Below, in pieces: positions 24,673 through 32,644 of a stretch of 64,000 nt of DNA. Within the stretch, counting starts at the first letter, position 1, and the number at the start of each line of letters is the position of its first letter. The DNA is from Acidibrevibacterium fodinaquatile (GTDB lineage: Bacteria; Pseudomonadota; Alphaproteobacteria; Acetobacterales; Acetobacteraceae): the NCBI RefSeq assembly GCF_003352165.1, contig NZ_CP029177.1:1-64000 (forward strand), given 5' to 3'. The position numbers and the translations under genes were made by a program. The notes below the pieces were generated by a model that saw only the letters and a list, made by a program, of their open reading frames with translations, did no database searches and was not told the origin of the DNA.

Positions 24673-25539
24673 GTCATTGAGATCCCAATAGAAAGTCGCT
24701 GAACAGACGAGGCCCGCCGACTCCGCCGGTTCCAACGCATGGGCATCGGTGAGGAACATCTCCAGCGGCGCGATCCGCATCCCAACCCGGGTGAGGCCGA
24801 ATTCATGCGCCTCCTTGATGGAGTTGACGAGATCGGCCCCGGCATTGGCAAGACCCAGAACCTTGGCGCCACTCGCCCGCGCCGCTGCCATATACGCCGA
24901 GAAATCGCTGGTCGCGGGGAAGGGATAGCGCGACCGCCCGAGCACTTTGCCGCCGCTCGCCGCCACTACCCGCGCGGTTTGCTCTTCAAGCGAATGACCG
25001 AACGTGTAATCGGCGGTGATGAAGAACCAGGTATCGCCACCGGATTTTACCATCGCGCCACCGGTTGACTGGCCGAGCAGATAGGTATCGAGGCTCCACA
25101 GCACCGTGTTCGGGCTGCATTGCGCCCCGGTGAGCGCAACCGTGGTCGCGCTCGCCTCGAGGAGAACCTTGTCCTTCTCACGGACGATTTCGGCGACCGC
25201 GAGCGCCACCGAGGAATTGGGCACATCGGCGATCGCGTCCACGCCCTCGGTATCGATCCAGCCGCGCGCGATACCGGCCCCGATATCCGCTTTATTCTGA
25301 TGGTCGGCGGCGAGCACCTCGACATTGAGACCCCCTCCCGCAGATGCGAAATCCGCCACCGCCTGGCGCACACAGGCGACCGAGGTCGGCCCGCTGGTGT
25401 CGCGATAGGGGCCGGAGAGATCGGTAAGGACGCCGATACGGACCGGCTTTCCTGCCGCCCGCGCTGACCGTCGCGAAAACCCCAGCCCGCCCAAACCCGC
25501 CCCCAGTCCGGTCACAACAAGACGCCGCGGAACTTCCAT
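24673..25539 (-). pseudogene. ABC transporter solute-binding protein, N-terminal two thirds (split by IS21)
   Basis: Residues 1-289 of a periplasmic binding protein of the branched-chain amino acid/amide (LivJ-type) family. The first 30 residues form a signal peptide with RRSARAAGKP at its end. KPVRIGVLTDLSGPYRDTSG is the typical mature start, and VEVLAADHQNKADIGAGIAR and WFFITADYTFGHSLEEQTAR are family landmarks. The IS21 element enters after the Asp codon of YWDLND. Related proteins in aromatic-degrading bacteria bind aromatic acids or amides; here the ligand is unknown. No permease genes are next to it. The inserted element makes a full-length product impossible unless the element excises. 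Confidence 0.88.
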
Positions 25540-26486
25540 AGGTTCTTCCCTTCAGGGCCATATCTGAAATTTGTATGGACAGAGTTGTACATCGCCGCGA
25601 AGTGCCGCGGAAAGCTTGAAGAACATTTCGCCAGACTCCCGCAGCCATAAGCCATTCTGTCCGTCGAGGCCGAACCGGGTCCTGGTCGAGTAGCTCGGCA
25701 TTCGGCTCTGCCCTTCACAGCTCCGGGCAGGCGGCTTTCCCGCACCCGGCTCTTCCTGGCATCAGTCGCTATTCTCCTAAGTCATTCCATTATCGTTGCA
25801 GCGCGTGCCCGATGGACACGCACAGTGTAAGGTGCGGTTCATCACAGGGCTTTCAAAGGCAACACCCCATATTATACAACCCAAGCGCCGGGCCTTACCG
25901 CTGTGGTGTGCCGACATGCGTCGATCGTCCCGTGGGTGATGATACCCATGCTGCTCCCGCGGGCCGCGCGGCGGGTGCATAAAGCGCAACATGTGCCGTT
26001 GTCCAGTGCGCGTGCCGCTGTGGCACAGGGTATAACCATGTTTGCAGGGAATATTGTAGCGCCGCTGCGCTATCGCAATAACTCACATCAGGCACTCCCT
26101 CCCGTCGCTGCAATCCGCCGGTTTTTCACAATAGCGTTGCTTCGACCAAGCCCTTTGACCTTATTTTTAGAACCCCTCTTACGTTACCAGCACATCGCGG
26201 ATCAGGGATTGTCTGAAGGAACGGATTGGCGTTGACTGAGCATTACGCCTTCACTCACGAAACTACCGAGGGGCGGCAATGAGAGCGGGGAGGAAATTAT
26301 GACAAGACGTACCGCCGGGAAGGCGGGACGGGGCAGTTCCGGTTGATGTAGAAATCGCCGCATGGACGAGACCGAGACGTGTTTTGATAAATCGATAGGG
26401 ATGCGCGTTGAGGGGTGCCTGCCCAGAGGCCGACGCGGCAACGTGTGCAGGCGAGATATAAAAGCAGTGAGAAAGCGAGCAGCAGC
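25540..26486. other. Long intergenic stretch with a group II intron-like remnant
   Basis: About 950 bases lie without a gene I can support. The feature of note is the domain V-like sequence at 25683-25757. The rest (25800-26480) is lower in GC than its surroundings and has scattered short open frames that do not look like proteins. AGATATAAAAGCAG just before the next gene may contribute to its promoter. Confidence 0.4.
25683..25757 (-). mobile_element. Group II intron 3' end remnant (domain V-VI like)
   Basis: On the minus strand GAGCCGGGTGCGG-GAAA-GCCGC is followed by CTGCCCGGAGC. It folds as a domain V: GAGCCGGG against CCCGGAGC (two non-Watson-Crick pairs), a short inner helix, and a GAAA tetraloop. 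The 42 bases after it are repeated at 21124-21165 and may contain domain VI and the 3' splice site. No reverse transcriptase gene is nearby, so only the tail of an intron remains. Confidence 0.45.
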
Positions 26487-27365
26487 ATGAAACTCGGATT
26501 CATTGGCTTAGGACAGATGGGGACCGGCATGGCGGCGAATTTGCTTAAGGCCGGGCATGAGGTTGTGGCTTATAACCGCACAGCGGCTAAGGCTGCGGCT
26601 CTAGAGAGGCTTGGTGCACGGCGTGCGGCCACTCCTGCAGAAGCCTGCCAGGGCGATGCGGTGGTAACGATGCTGGCTGATGACGATGCCCTGGAGGAGA
26701 TTGTATTTGGCGCACACGGCATACTCGCTGCCCTTGCCAAAGGCGCACTGCATATTTCGGCCAGCACCATCAGTGTCGCCCTCTCGCGCAAGCTTGCGGC
26801 AGCGCATGAGACATCCGGACAATGCTACGTTGCCGCGCCCGTGTTCGGCCGGCCGGATGCGGCAGCGGCGGCACAGCTCTTCGTCGTCGCGGCCGGGCCG
26901 CGGGACGCCATTGCCCATGCCGAGCCGATATTCCAGGCGATTGGGAAGAAAAGCTTCATTCTTGGCGAGCCCGCGGAGTCCGCTAACCTCGTCAAGCTGA
27001 GTGGGAATTTCCTCATAGCTTCGGTAATAGAGGCATTGGGTGAAGCGATGGCGCTGGTGGCGAAGGGCGGGGTCGATCAGCGACAATATCTGGAGATTTT
27101 GACTTCCACCCTATTCAGCGCCCCGGTCTATAAAACCTATGGCGAGTTGATCGCCGAGCGGAAATACCAGCCGCCGGGCTTCATCGCACCGCTTGGCCTG
27201 AAGGATATTCATCTTGCCCTTTCTGCCGCCGGCGAACTCCGGGTGCCAATGCCGTTGGCGAGTCTGCTCCGCGATCGCTTTCTAACCCTCCTTGCCAATG
27301 GCGGAGAGGGATTGGATTGGTCGGCAATTGGGCAACTGGCAGCACGAGACGCAGGTGAGATTTAG
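26487..27365 (+). CDS. NAD(P)-dependent oxidoreductase of the 3-hydroxyisobutyrate dehydrogenase family
   Basis: This 292-residue beta-hydroxyacid dehydrogenase has the Rossmann motif at the N-terminus (LGFIGLGQMGTGMAANLLKA) and an Asn/Arg after the second strand (VAYNRT), which favours NADP. The catalytic Lys is in NLVKLSGNFL (about residue 172), and the substrate-binding element appears as SASTISVALSRKL, where the family usually has DxSTxSP. The C-terminal helical domain ends in GLDWSAIGQLAAR. Such enzymes oxidise or reduce small beta-hydroxyacids or semialdehydes, or act as imine reductases. The ATG at 26487 gives a normal N-terminus. It is isolated, with IS scraps right after it. Confidence 0.85.
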   Translation: MKLGFIGLGQMGTGMAANLLKAGHEVVAYNRTAAKAAALERLGARRAATPAEACQGDAVVTMLADDDALEEIVFGAHGILAALAKGALHISASTISVALSRKLAAAHETSGQCYVAAPVFGRPDAAAAAQLFVVAAGPRDAIAHAEPIFQAIGKKSFILGEPAESANLVKLSGNFLIASVIEALGEAMALVAKGGVDQRQYLEILTSTLFSAPVYKTYGELIAERKYQPPGFIAPLGLKDIHLALSAAGELRVPMPLASLLRDRFLTLLANGGEGLDWSAIGQLAARDAGEI

Positions 27366-27374
27366 AGCCTGTCA

Positions 27375-27550
27375 TCAATTGAGCCAGATGACCGCGGCGG
27401 CGAGGAAATTCCGGGCGGTTTTGTCGTAACGAGTGGCGAGCGCTCGAAACTGCTTGAGCTTGCAGAAGAAAATTTCGATCAGGCTGCGGGCTTTGTAGAG
27501 GTCTTTGCCATAGGAGCGCGGCGCTTTGCGGTTGGCCTTTGATGGAATGA
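27375..27550 (-). pseudogene. IS5-type transposase, C-terminal fragment
   Basis: The minus strand reads KANRKAPRSYGKDLYKARSL, then IEIFFCKLKQFRALATRYDK and ends AVIWLN-stop. This is the conserved end of IS5/IS1031-type transposases with the catalytic Glu. About 55 codons remain; the rest is replaced by the IS481-type fragment next to it. Confidence 0.75.
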
Positions 27551-27569
27551 CGTGTGCCGTTCGCAGACA

Positions 27570-27880
27570 TCATTTCAACGATTGTAACGCAATGTCCAGA
27601 GCATGCTCGCGGATCTGGACGCGTTCCTTGGCTGGGTCGTAGCTGTCCTCCACTTCGGCCCGGATCGGGGTCTTGGGAATGCGCTCGCAGATCCGATCGA
27701 TCGGGGACAGACCGCCCAGGGCTTCGTGCGGTCGGTGCCAGTTGTAGTGGTGCACCCACTCGGCCAGCCGATCCGCGGTGTCCGGCGCACGTGGATCAAC
27801 GGTTGCCCAGAACTCCTCCAGCACGGTCCGCTGCGCCCGTTCGATCTTGCCATTCAGGTGCGGCGAGCGCGGCGACCCGG
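27570..27880 (-). pseudogene. IS481/IS3-type transposase, C-terminal fragment
   Basis: The minus strand encodes SPHLNGKIERAQRTVLEEFW and WVHHYNWHRPHEALGGLSPI, the end of an rve-type integrase core including the catalytic Glu of GKIERAQ. It is joined at its front, around 27880, to an IS21-type istA fragment, so the open frame is a chimera of two unrelated transposases. Confidence 0.75.
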
Positions 27881-28167
27881 GCATACGAACCTTCATAGCC
27901 CAGGGCACTCAGATCAGCATGTAACTGCTTCGTCGTACGCTTCTGCTTGCGCGACTTGCCGGCCTCCTGGAGCAGCCAGGTCGCCAGCTTGTCGGCAAAC
28001 GGGTCCAATTTGCTCGGCCGGTCAGGAACCTTGAACTCGGGCTCTGTACTGTCCGCCCGCAGATATTTGCGGATCGTGTTCCGCGACAAGCCCGTTCGCC
28101 GTTCAATCTCGCGGATCGGGATATGCTGCCGGAAATGCCAGCGACGGATTACGCTTAATAACGCCAT
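27881..28167 (-). pseudogene. IS21-type istA, N-terminal fragment
   Basis: MALLSVIRRWHFRQHIPIRE and RRTGLSRNTIRKYLRADSTE are the typical first residues of one group of IstA proteins, with a helix-turn-helix. KLATWLLQEAGKSRKQKRT continues in frame, and the sequence ends around LGYEGSYARVAA. The catalytic core is missing. Upstream, 28200-28295 still has the repeat pattern of the element's end (GGGTCAATTCTCA, AACAATTGACCCC). Confidence 0.75.
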
Positions 28168-28469
28168 GTCGATCACTCCTCGATCCCCCGACCAAAAAGC
28201 CAGGGGAAGGGTCAAAACATGGGTCAATTCTCAATGAAAATTTCCGCCTCTCCCGGGTCAGATCTCAGCGCAAATCAACAATTGACCCCGCCATAGTCGA
28301 CGACCAGTCTCGTCAACAATACAAATTGACGTCAGCTTCTGTGAAACGTCCAAACCAACAAATCTGGTCATCCAACCGCCTCCCATGATGTGAGTCGCCG
28401 GACGACAAAGCCCGGCTCGCAGCATCATGGACGATCTATGTCCTCGCCGCGATTACCCGATGTCCACAC

Positions 28470-28592
28470 ATGAACAGCCTTGTCAACCGCTACCTCGCCG
28501 AACACAACGCCAAGCCCAAGCCATTCGTCTGGAAGGCATCCGCCGCCTCCATCCTGGCCAAGCTCAACAGACTGTCCGCATCCTCCGAATGA
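28470..28592 (+). pseudogene. IS630-type transposase, C-terminal fragment
   Basis: The frame reads MNSLVNRYLAEHNAKPKPFV followed by WKASAASILAKLNRLSASSE and a stop. Proline-lysine-proline-phenylalanine followed by WxA is the familiar end of IS630/Tc1-type transposases. No other part of the element is present. Confidence 0.65.
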
Positions 28593-28701
28593 GTCAGAGC
28601 ACTAGGCGCGGCGATGGGGAGTGACGCGGCCACCCGATGCCTCGACAGCGGATCGCATGATAGCTATGGTGGCAAGAAGTACTACTGGGTAATAATCGCC
28701 G

Positions 28702-28974
28702 ATGATCACCTCGATCAAACTCGATGACAATCTTGCCAGCCGGATCCGCCGGCTCGCCGAACTCCGGCGGCGCTCGGCGCATTGGATCATGCGTGAGGCC
28801 ATCCGCGACTACGTCGTTCGTGAGGAGGCGCGCGAGAGCTTCCGCCAGGAAGCTCTGGCCTCCTGGTCGGCCTTCCAGGATACTGGCCGCCACCTGACCG
28901 GCGAGGAAGTGCAAGCGTGGTTGACCTCCTGGGGGAGTGATGCCGAGGCAGAGCCGCCTGAGTGCCACGAATAA
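28702..28974 (+). CDS. Ribbon-helix-helix antitoxin (RelB/ParD-like)
   Basis: This 90-residue protein starts MITSIKLDDNLASRIRRLAE, the normal beta-strand-helix beginning of CopG-type antitoxins, and continues RRRSAHWIMREAIRDYVVRE as the second helix. The acidic C-terminal part (from residue 50) would wrap the toxin. Its 3' end overlaps the toxin gene by 13 bases, a standard toxin-antitoxin arrangement that couples translation. Confidence 0.85.
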   Translation: MITSIKLDDNLASRIRRLAELRRRSAHWIMREAIRDYVVREEARESFRQEALASWSAFQDTGRHLTGEEVQAWLTSWGSDAEAEPPECHE

Positions 28975-29255
28975 TCGTCACCGAAGGGGGCGTGCGGGAT
29001 CTCGAGCGGTGCCGGCACTATTTGCGCCAACGCAGCCTCGAAGCGGCCCGGCGGGCAGCTCGCGTGATCGCGCAGCGGTTCTCACAGCTTGCAATTCATC
29101 CCGCGCTCGGCAGACCTGTCCCGGACACCCCGGAGTTGCGCGAACTGATAATACCGTTCGGAGATGCCGGCTATGTCGTGCTCTATCGCCATGAGCCGGT
29201 CGATGACGCGGTCTATATCCTCGCGGTCCGCCACCAGCGGGAGGCGGGATACTGA
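28962..29255 (+). CDS. ParE/RelE-type toxin
   Basis: This 97-residue protein begins at GTG 28962. The sequence VRDLERCRHYLRQRSLEAAR, ARVIAQRFSQLAIHPALGRP and LRELIIPFGDAGYVVLYRHE is the ParE/RelE toxin pattern: two helices, a conserved GR-P turn, a Arg-Glu-Leu strand and the final YILAVRHQREAGY strand. ParE-type toxins poison gyrase, RelE-type toxins cut mRNA on the ribosome; the sequence favours ParE. Such a pair helps to hold the replicon in the population. Confidence 0.85.
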   Translation: MPRIIVTEGGVRDLERCRHYLRQRSLEAARRAARVIAQRFSQLAIHPALGRPVPDTPELRELIIPFGDAGYVVLYRHEPVDDAVYILAVRHQREAGY

Positions 29256-29319
29256 CGTGCCGGCCCGGCTTGGGCCGCTCGCCGCTGATGGCGCTGCCTG
29301 GGGATGGCGGCGGTAAGAC

Positions 29320-30121
29320 GTCGGCGCTAGCCAGCCAGTGCCGTCGCCGATGCCTCCGCCGCGATGGCCCGTCTCGATCAGGCGCTGGCCAGCCACCCCG
29401 TTTCTTAACTGGGCGCGGCTGGAGGCGGTGCGCCAGCAGGCCGCAGCCGATGGCGAGCTGATCGATCCCTGGCATCTCGCGGCGATCATCGAGGAGCTGC
29501 GCTTGCGCATGGACCCGAGGCTGCGATCGCCGAGCGCGGGGCGATCTTCAAGGCTGCCCGCACCGCGCTCGTGCTCCATCAATGGCTAGTGGCGCCGGAT
29601 TTCGATCAGGAAAGGGAGGTCCAGAGCGCCGAGGCGCTGCTCGCGGTACAACTCTGGACCCCGGTGTTTCTGCGGGCCCTGGCGCGTGAGGCAGAGGCGG
29701 GCCTCGATCTGCTGCTGGCGCTGGAGTGGGCGTGGTTTGCGGCCTGCCGCGCCGTTGCCTCCCGTCGCAAATCCTCGCACGCCGTCGCCGTCATTGAGTT
29801 GCTGGCGGCAACCAAGGTGGTTTCGGCGACGACGCTCGCCGCCCGCCTCGGCATCGCGGTCAAGAACGCGATCCGGCTTCTCGACCAACTCGTTGTCGCC
29901 GACATCGCGGTCGAGGTGACGCATCGCTCGCGGCGGCGGCCGTTTGGGCTGAAGGGCCTCGCGCCGCTGCGTGAGGCAGGTCCGCCCGTTGTATCGTCCG
30001 GAACCGGGGCGAGGGCCAGGGCGGCCGCGCCAGATGGTCAATGCCGAAGAGGCCGAAGCGCCGCCGGCGCCGGCCCGCCGCAAGCGCCGCCGCGGCTATC
30101 ACGACCGGGCCGGACGGTAAC
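29320..30121 (+). pseudogene. Degenerate RHE_PE00001 gene fused to a WGR gene tail
   Basis: Broken reading frames follow the order of the intact gene at 8113-9237: the RLDQALASHP region, LIDPWHLAAIIEELRLRMDP, then LHQWLVAPDFDQEREVQ, AREAEAGLDLLLALEW and TLAARLGIAVKNAIRLLDQL. There are frameshifts near 29405, 29520 and 30000 and internal deletions. The last 45 bases (RRKRRRGYHDRAGR, in one frame) equal the tail of the WGR gene at 9618-9664. So it is a decayed copy of the two-gene module with the middle deleted. Confidence 0.8.
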
Positions 30122-30498
30122 TTCGGACGAGAGGGGGCGGGAGACGTTGGCTGCGCCCGGCGAGACGCCAGGGGGTCACAGGATATGATTAAAACCGCTG
30201 CTACGACCGGCCGGGCGGTTCAGGTTGGCTGATCGGGCCGTCGCGCTCGCCCAGATGCGACAAAAGAATCTCATGGCGCTGGCTGATGCTGCCGGAATCA
30301 ATTATCCATCCAAGACGGAGTTGGAATCTCATCACCGATCACGTAGCATCACTCTTCGAAAAGCTTGGCGGAGCCAAGTCCGTTGAACAAGCTTGGCCGG
30401 CGCCTTCACGGCTCAAACGCGATTTTCCCTCTTCCGCCGTCCGGAGAACGCGGAGCCTGTGAGGTAGGCGTTGTTGTGTTGGACGGGAGGATTACAAG
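30122..30498. other. Intergenic stretch before acxR
   Basis: I see no gene in these 377 bases. The section just after 30122 continues the decayed module (CCCGGCGAGACGCCAGGG recurs as CCTGGCGAAACGCCAGGG near 38010). The part near 30430-30498 should hold the acxR promoter, but I cannot assign boxes. Confidence 0.4.
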
Positions 30499-32523
30499 AT
30501 GCATCGGCAGCCCATGATCCGATTGGCTTGGGAGAAATTTCTGGCGAACGGCCAGTTATCTCCCGGTCAGTTTCTATCTCAAACTATTGCCACATCTTGG
30601 GCGCGTTCACGGAGAGCCGGCGTCAATACGAGACAACGCGAGGCACCTTACGCTAGCGAGGCCGAGGTCTTTCGGCTTCGAACCCAGAACGCCGATTTGT
30701 TGACCGCCGCTCGTCCGGCGGTTGAAAGATCCGATCTTTTCCTTGCAGAAGCCAAGTCTATGATGGTCCTGGCTGACACCAGCGGCTTCATCATAGAAAC
30801 TGCGGGCGATCCGCATGTCATCGAAGATGGAAGACGCAACCACCTTGAGATCGGTGGTCGCTGGGAAGAAGACGTCATCGGTACCAATGCAATCGGTACC
30901 GCTCTTGCGAGTATAAAGCCAGTGCAGATTCTCGGGGTGGAACATTTCTGTGAGGATGTGCAGCGTTGGGTATGTGCCGCCAGCCCAGTGCGCCATCCGA
31001 TCGATGGCCAACTGCTCGGGGTCGTGGACATCTCTGGACCGGCATCTGCATTCAATCCTCAGAGTTTGGCTCTCGCTGTGGCGCTCGGCCAGGAGATAGA
31101 AGCATCGCTCGGTCGGGCCGCTAAGCTCGAGCACGAAGTCCTGCTGCGGCATTTCGTCTCGAAGCGGTCGCTCTGGCTCAGCGAAGATATTCTGGTTGTC
31201 GATCGCCGTGGTGTTGTTGTGCATGCTACGCAGAAGGCCCGTCATCGGATGGATGCTCAGGCGTCTAATACCCTTTCTCAAGAACTTCGCCAGATGATCG
31301 GCGTCAGCCTGTCGCAAAGCTGGGAGAGCAACTGCCGGCGCCGATTCCCCAATGCCAGCCTAGAGATCGTGAAGAACAACGATACAGATGTCGGATGCCT
31401 GATCGTCCTGCACCAGACCCGGAGTAGAACGACTACGATGGCGAGGACCCAATCATATACCGAGATCTCGGTTGGGTTCGAGCAGATCCTGGGCGAGAGT
31501 GCGCCGATACGTGAGGCGTGCGAGCGCGCGCGTAAGCTCGCGCCGAATACACTGCCAATTCTGATCGAAGGTGAGACCGGCGTCGGCAAGGAGTTATTCG
31601 CCCGCGCGATCAAAGGGGCAAGCCCGTCGGCCAAGGGACCGTTCGTGCCAATGAACTGCGGTGGCATGGCGCGCGACCTGATCGCCAGCGAGTTGTTCGG
31701 ATATGCCAAGGGTGCGTTCACCGGCGCTGATGAAAATGGCTACGTCGGCAAAATCGAGAAGGCAGATGGCGGCGTGCTATGCCTAGACGAAATCGGTGAG
31801 ATGCCGCTCGACCTCCAATCCTACCTGTTGCGGGTGCTGGAGGACGGAGTGGTCTACCGCATCGGTGATCACAAAGCCCGTCAAGTTAACATCCGTATTC
31901 TGTCGATGACCAACCGCGATCTGCTCGCCGAAGTAGAGGCGGGACGGTTTCGGCGGGATCTCTACTACCGGATCGCGGCAGCGCGCCTCCGGATTCCTCC
32001 GTTGCGTGAACGGCACAATGACCTTCTTCTACTGGCGGAGCATTTTGCTGCCGCTACGGCGGCGCGGTTGGGACGACCAACACCGACCTTTAATGTGGAT
32101 GCGCTTATCTTGCTGCGTAGCTACCACTGGCCTGGCAATGTTCGTGAATTGCGCAATGTTATCGATGCTATGGTGACGCTCAACGAGTCCGGCCGCCTCG
32201 GCGTCGACGATCTGCCGCCCGAAATTGTCGCCGCGTCACGGGTCAGGCCGCAGCCGTCTGCCTCCTTGGCAGGAGTATTACCGGACGCCGGTAACCTGAA
32301 GTCCGCAGAGCGTTCGACAATTCTGGCCCAGCTGCACGAGTGCCGGGGCAACGTGACGGAAACGGCACGGCGTCTCGGCATTGCGCGTTCGACGCTATAT
32401 GTGCGGCTTGCCGAATATGGCATATCCTATTCCAGGACACCACGCCGTATCGTCCGCCGTCTGGGCGGTCAAGCGTTCGAACGTCCGGATGACGGACATT
32501 TGCGGGCGCAACACAGCGACTGA
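30499..32523 (+). CDS. acxR: Sigma-54-dependent activator of acetone carboxylase genes (AcxR/AcoR type)
   Basis: This 674-residue enhancer-binding protein has an N-terminal GAF-type sensor (about residues 70-200: MVLADTSGFIIETAGDP, GTNAIGTALASIKPVQILG). The AAA+ domain has Walker A LIEGETGVGKELFARAI near residue 355, the sigma-54 contact loop GAFTGADENG near 404, and Walker B VLCLDEIGEMPLD. The C-terminal Fis-type HTH is ECRGNVTETARRLGIARSTL. There is no response-regulator domain, so it senses a ligand directly, as AcoR-type proteins do. It is encoded immediately before the acetone carboxylase genes, and a -24/-12 promoter lies between. AcxR proteins in Xanthobacter and Rhodobacter respond to acetone growth; the same role is inferred here. 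Confidence 0.88.
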   Translation: MHRQPMIRLAWEKFLANGQLSPGQFLSQTIATSWARSRRAGVNTRQREAPYASEAEVFRLRTQNADLLTAARPAVERSDLFLAEAKSMMVLADTSGFIIETAGDPHVIEDGRRNHLEIGGRWEEDVIGTNAIGTALASIKPVQILGVEHFCEDVQRWVCAASPVRHPIDGQLLGVVDISGPASAFNPQSLALAVALGQEIEASLGRAAKLEHEVLLRHFVSKRSLWLSEDILVVDRRGVVVHATQKARHRMDAQASNTLSQELRQMIGVSLSQSWESNCRRRFPNASLEIVKNNDTDVGCLIVLHQTRSRTTTMARTQSYTEISVGFEQILGESAPIREACERARKLAPNTLPILIEGETGVGKELFARAIKGASPSAKGPFVPMNCGGMARDLIASELFGYAKGAFTGADENGYVGKIEKADGGVLCLDEIGEMPLDLQSYLLRVLEDGVVYRIGDHKARQVNIRILSMTNRDLLAEVEAGRFRRDLYYRIAAARLRIPPLRERHNDLLLLAEHFAAATAARLGRPTPTFNVDALILLRSYHWPGNVRELRNVIDAMVTLNESGRLGVDDLPPEIVAASRVRPQPSASLAGVLPDAGNLKSAERSTILAQLHECRGNVTETARRLGIARSTLYVRLAEYGISYSRTPRRIVRRLGGQAFERPDDGHLRAQHSD

Positions 32524-32574
32524 GCATATGCGGTAAGGCGCTGATCGCGCTAAGTATTCTTTCTTGCCGTATGT

Positions 32575-32590
32575 TGGCATACAGATTGCT
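32575..32590 (+). promoter_or_regulatory. Sigma-54 (-24/-12) promoter of acxABC
   Basis: TGGCAT-ACAGA-TTGCT fits the consensus TGGCAC-N5-TTGCW with one mismatch, and the GG-to-GC spacing is exact. It lies 55 bases before the acxA start codon and is downstream of a gene for a GAFTGA-type activator, which makes the match meaningful. An imperfect inverted repeat (ATGCGGTAAG / CTTGCCGTAT, 32526-32572) adjoins it. Confidence 0.75.
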
Positions 32591-32644
32591 TTCCTCGTGA
32601 TCGATCCGGCCCATCAGATGCCGGCAGCAATCAGGAGGAAAGCG

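Noticed and set aside
25777-26441. Short open frames in the gap before the dehydrogenase gene
   Set aside because: They have unlikely composition, no ribosome binding sites and no recognisable similarity.
32564-32644. Longer acxA N-terminus starting at 32564
   Set aside because: It would place the sigma-54 promoter inside the coding region, has no ribosome binding site, and the extra residues are not family-like. GTG at 32645 has a strong site.
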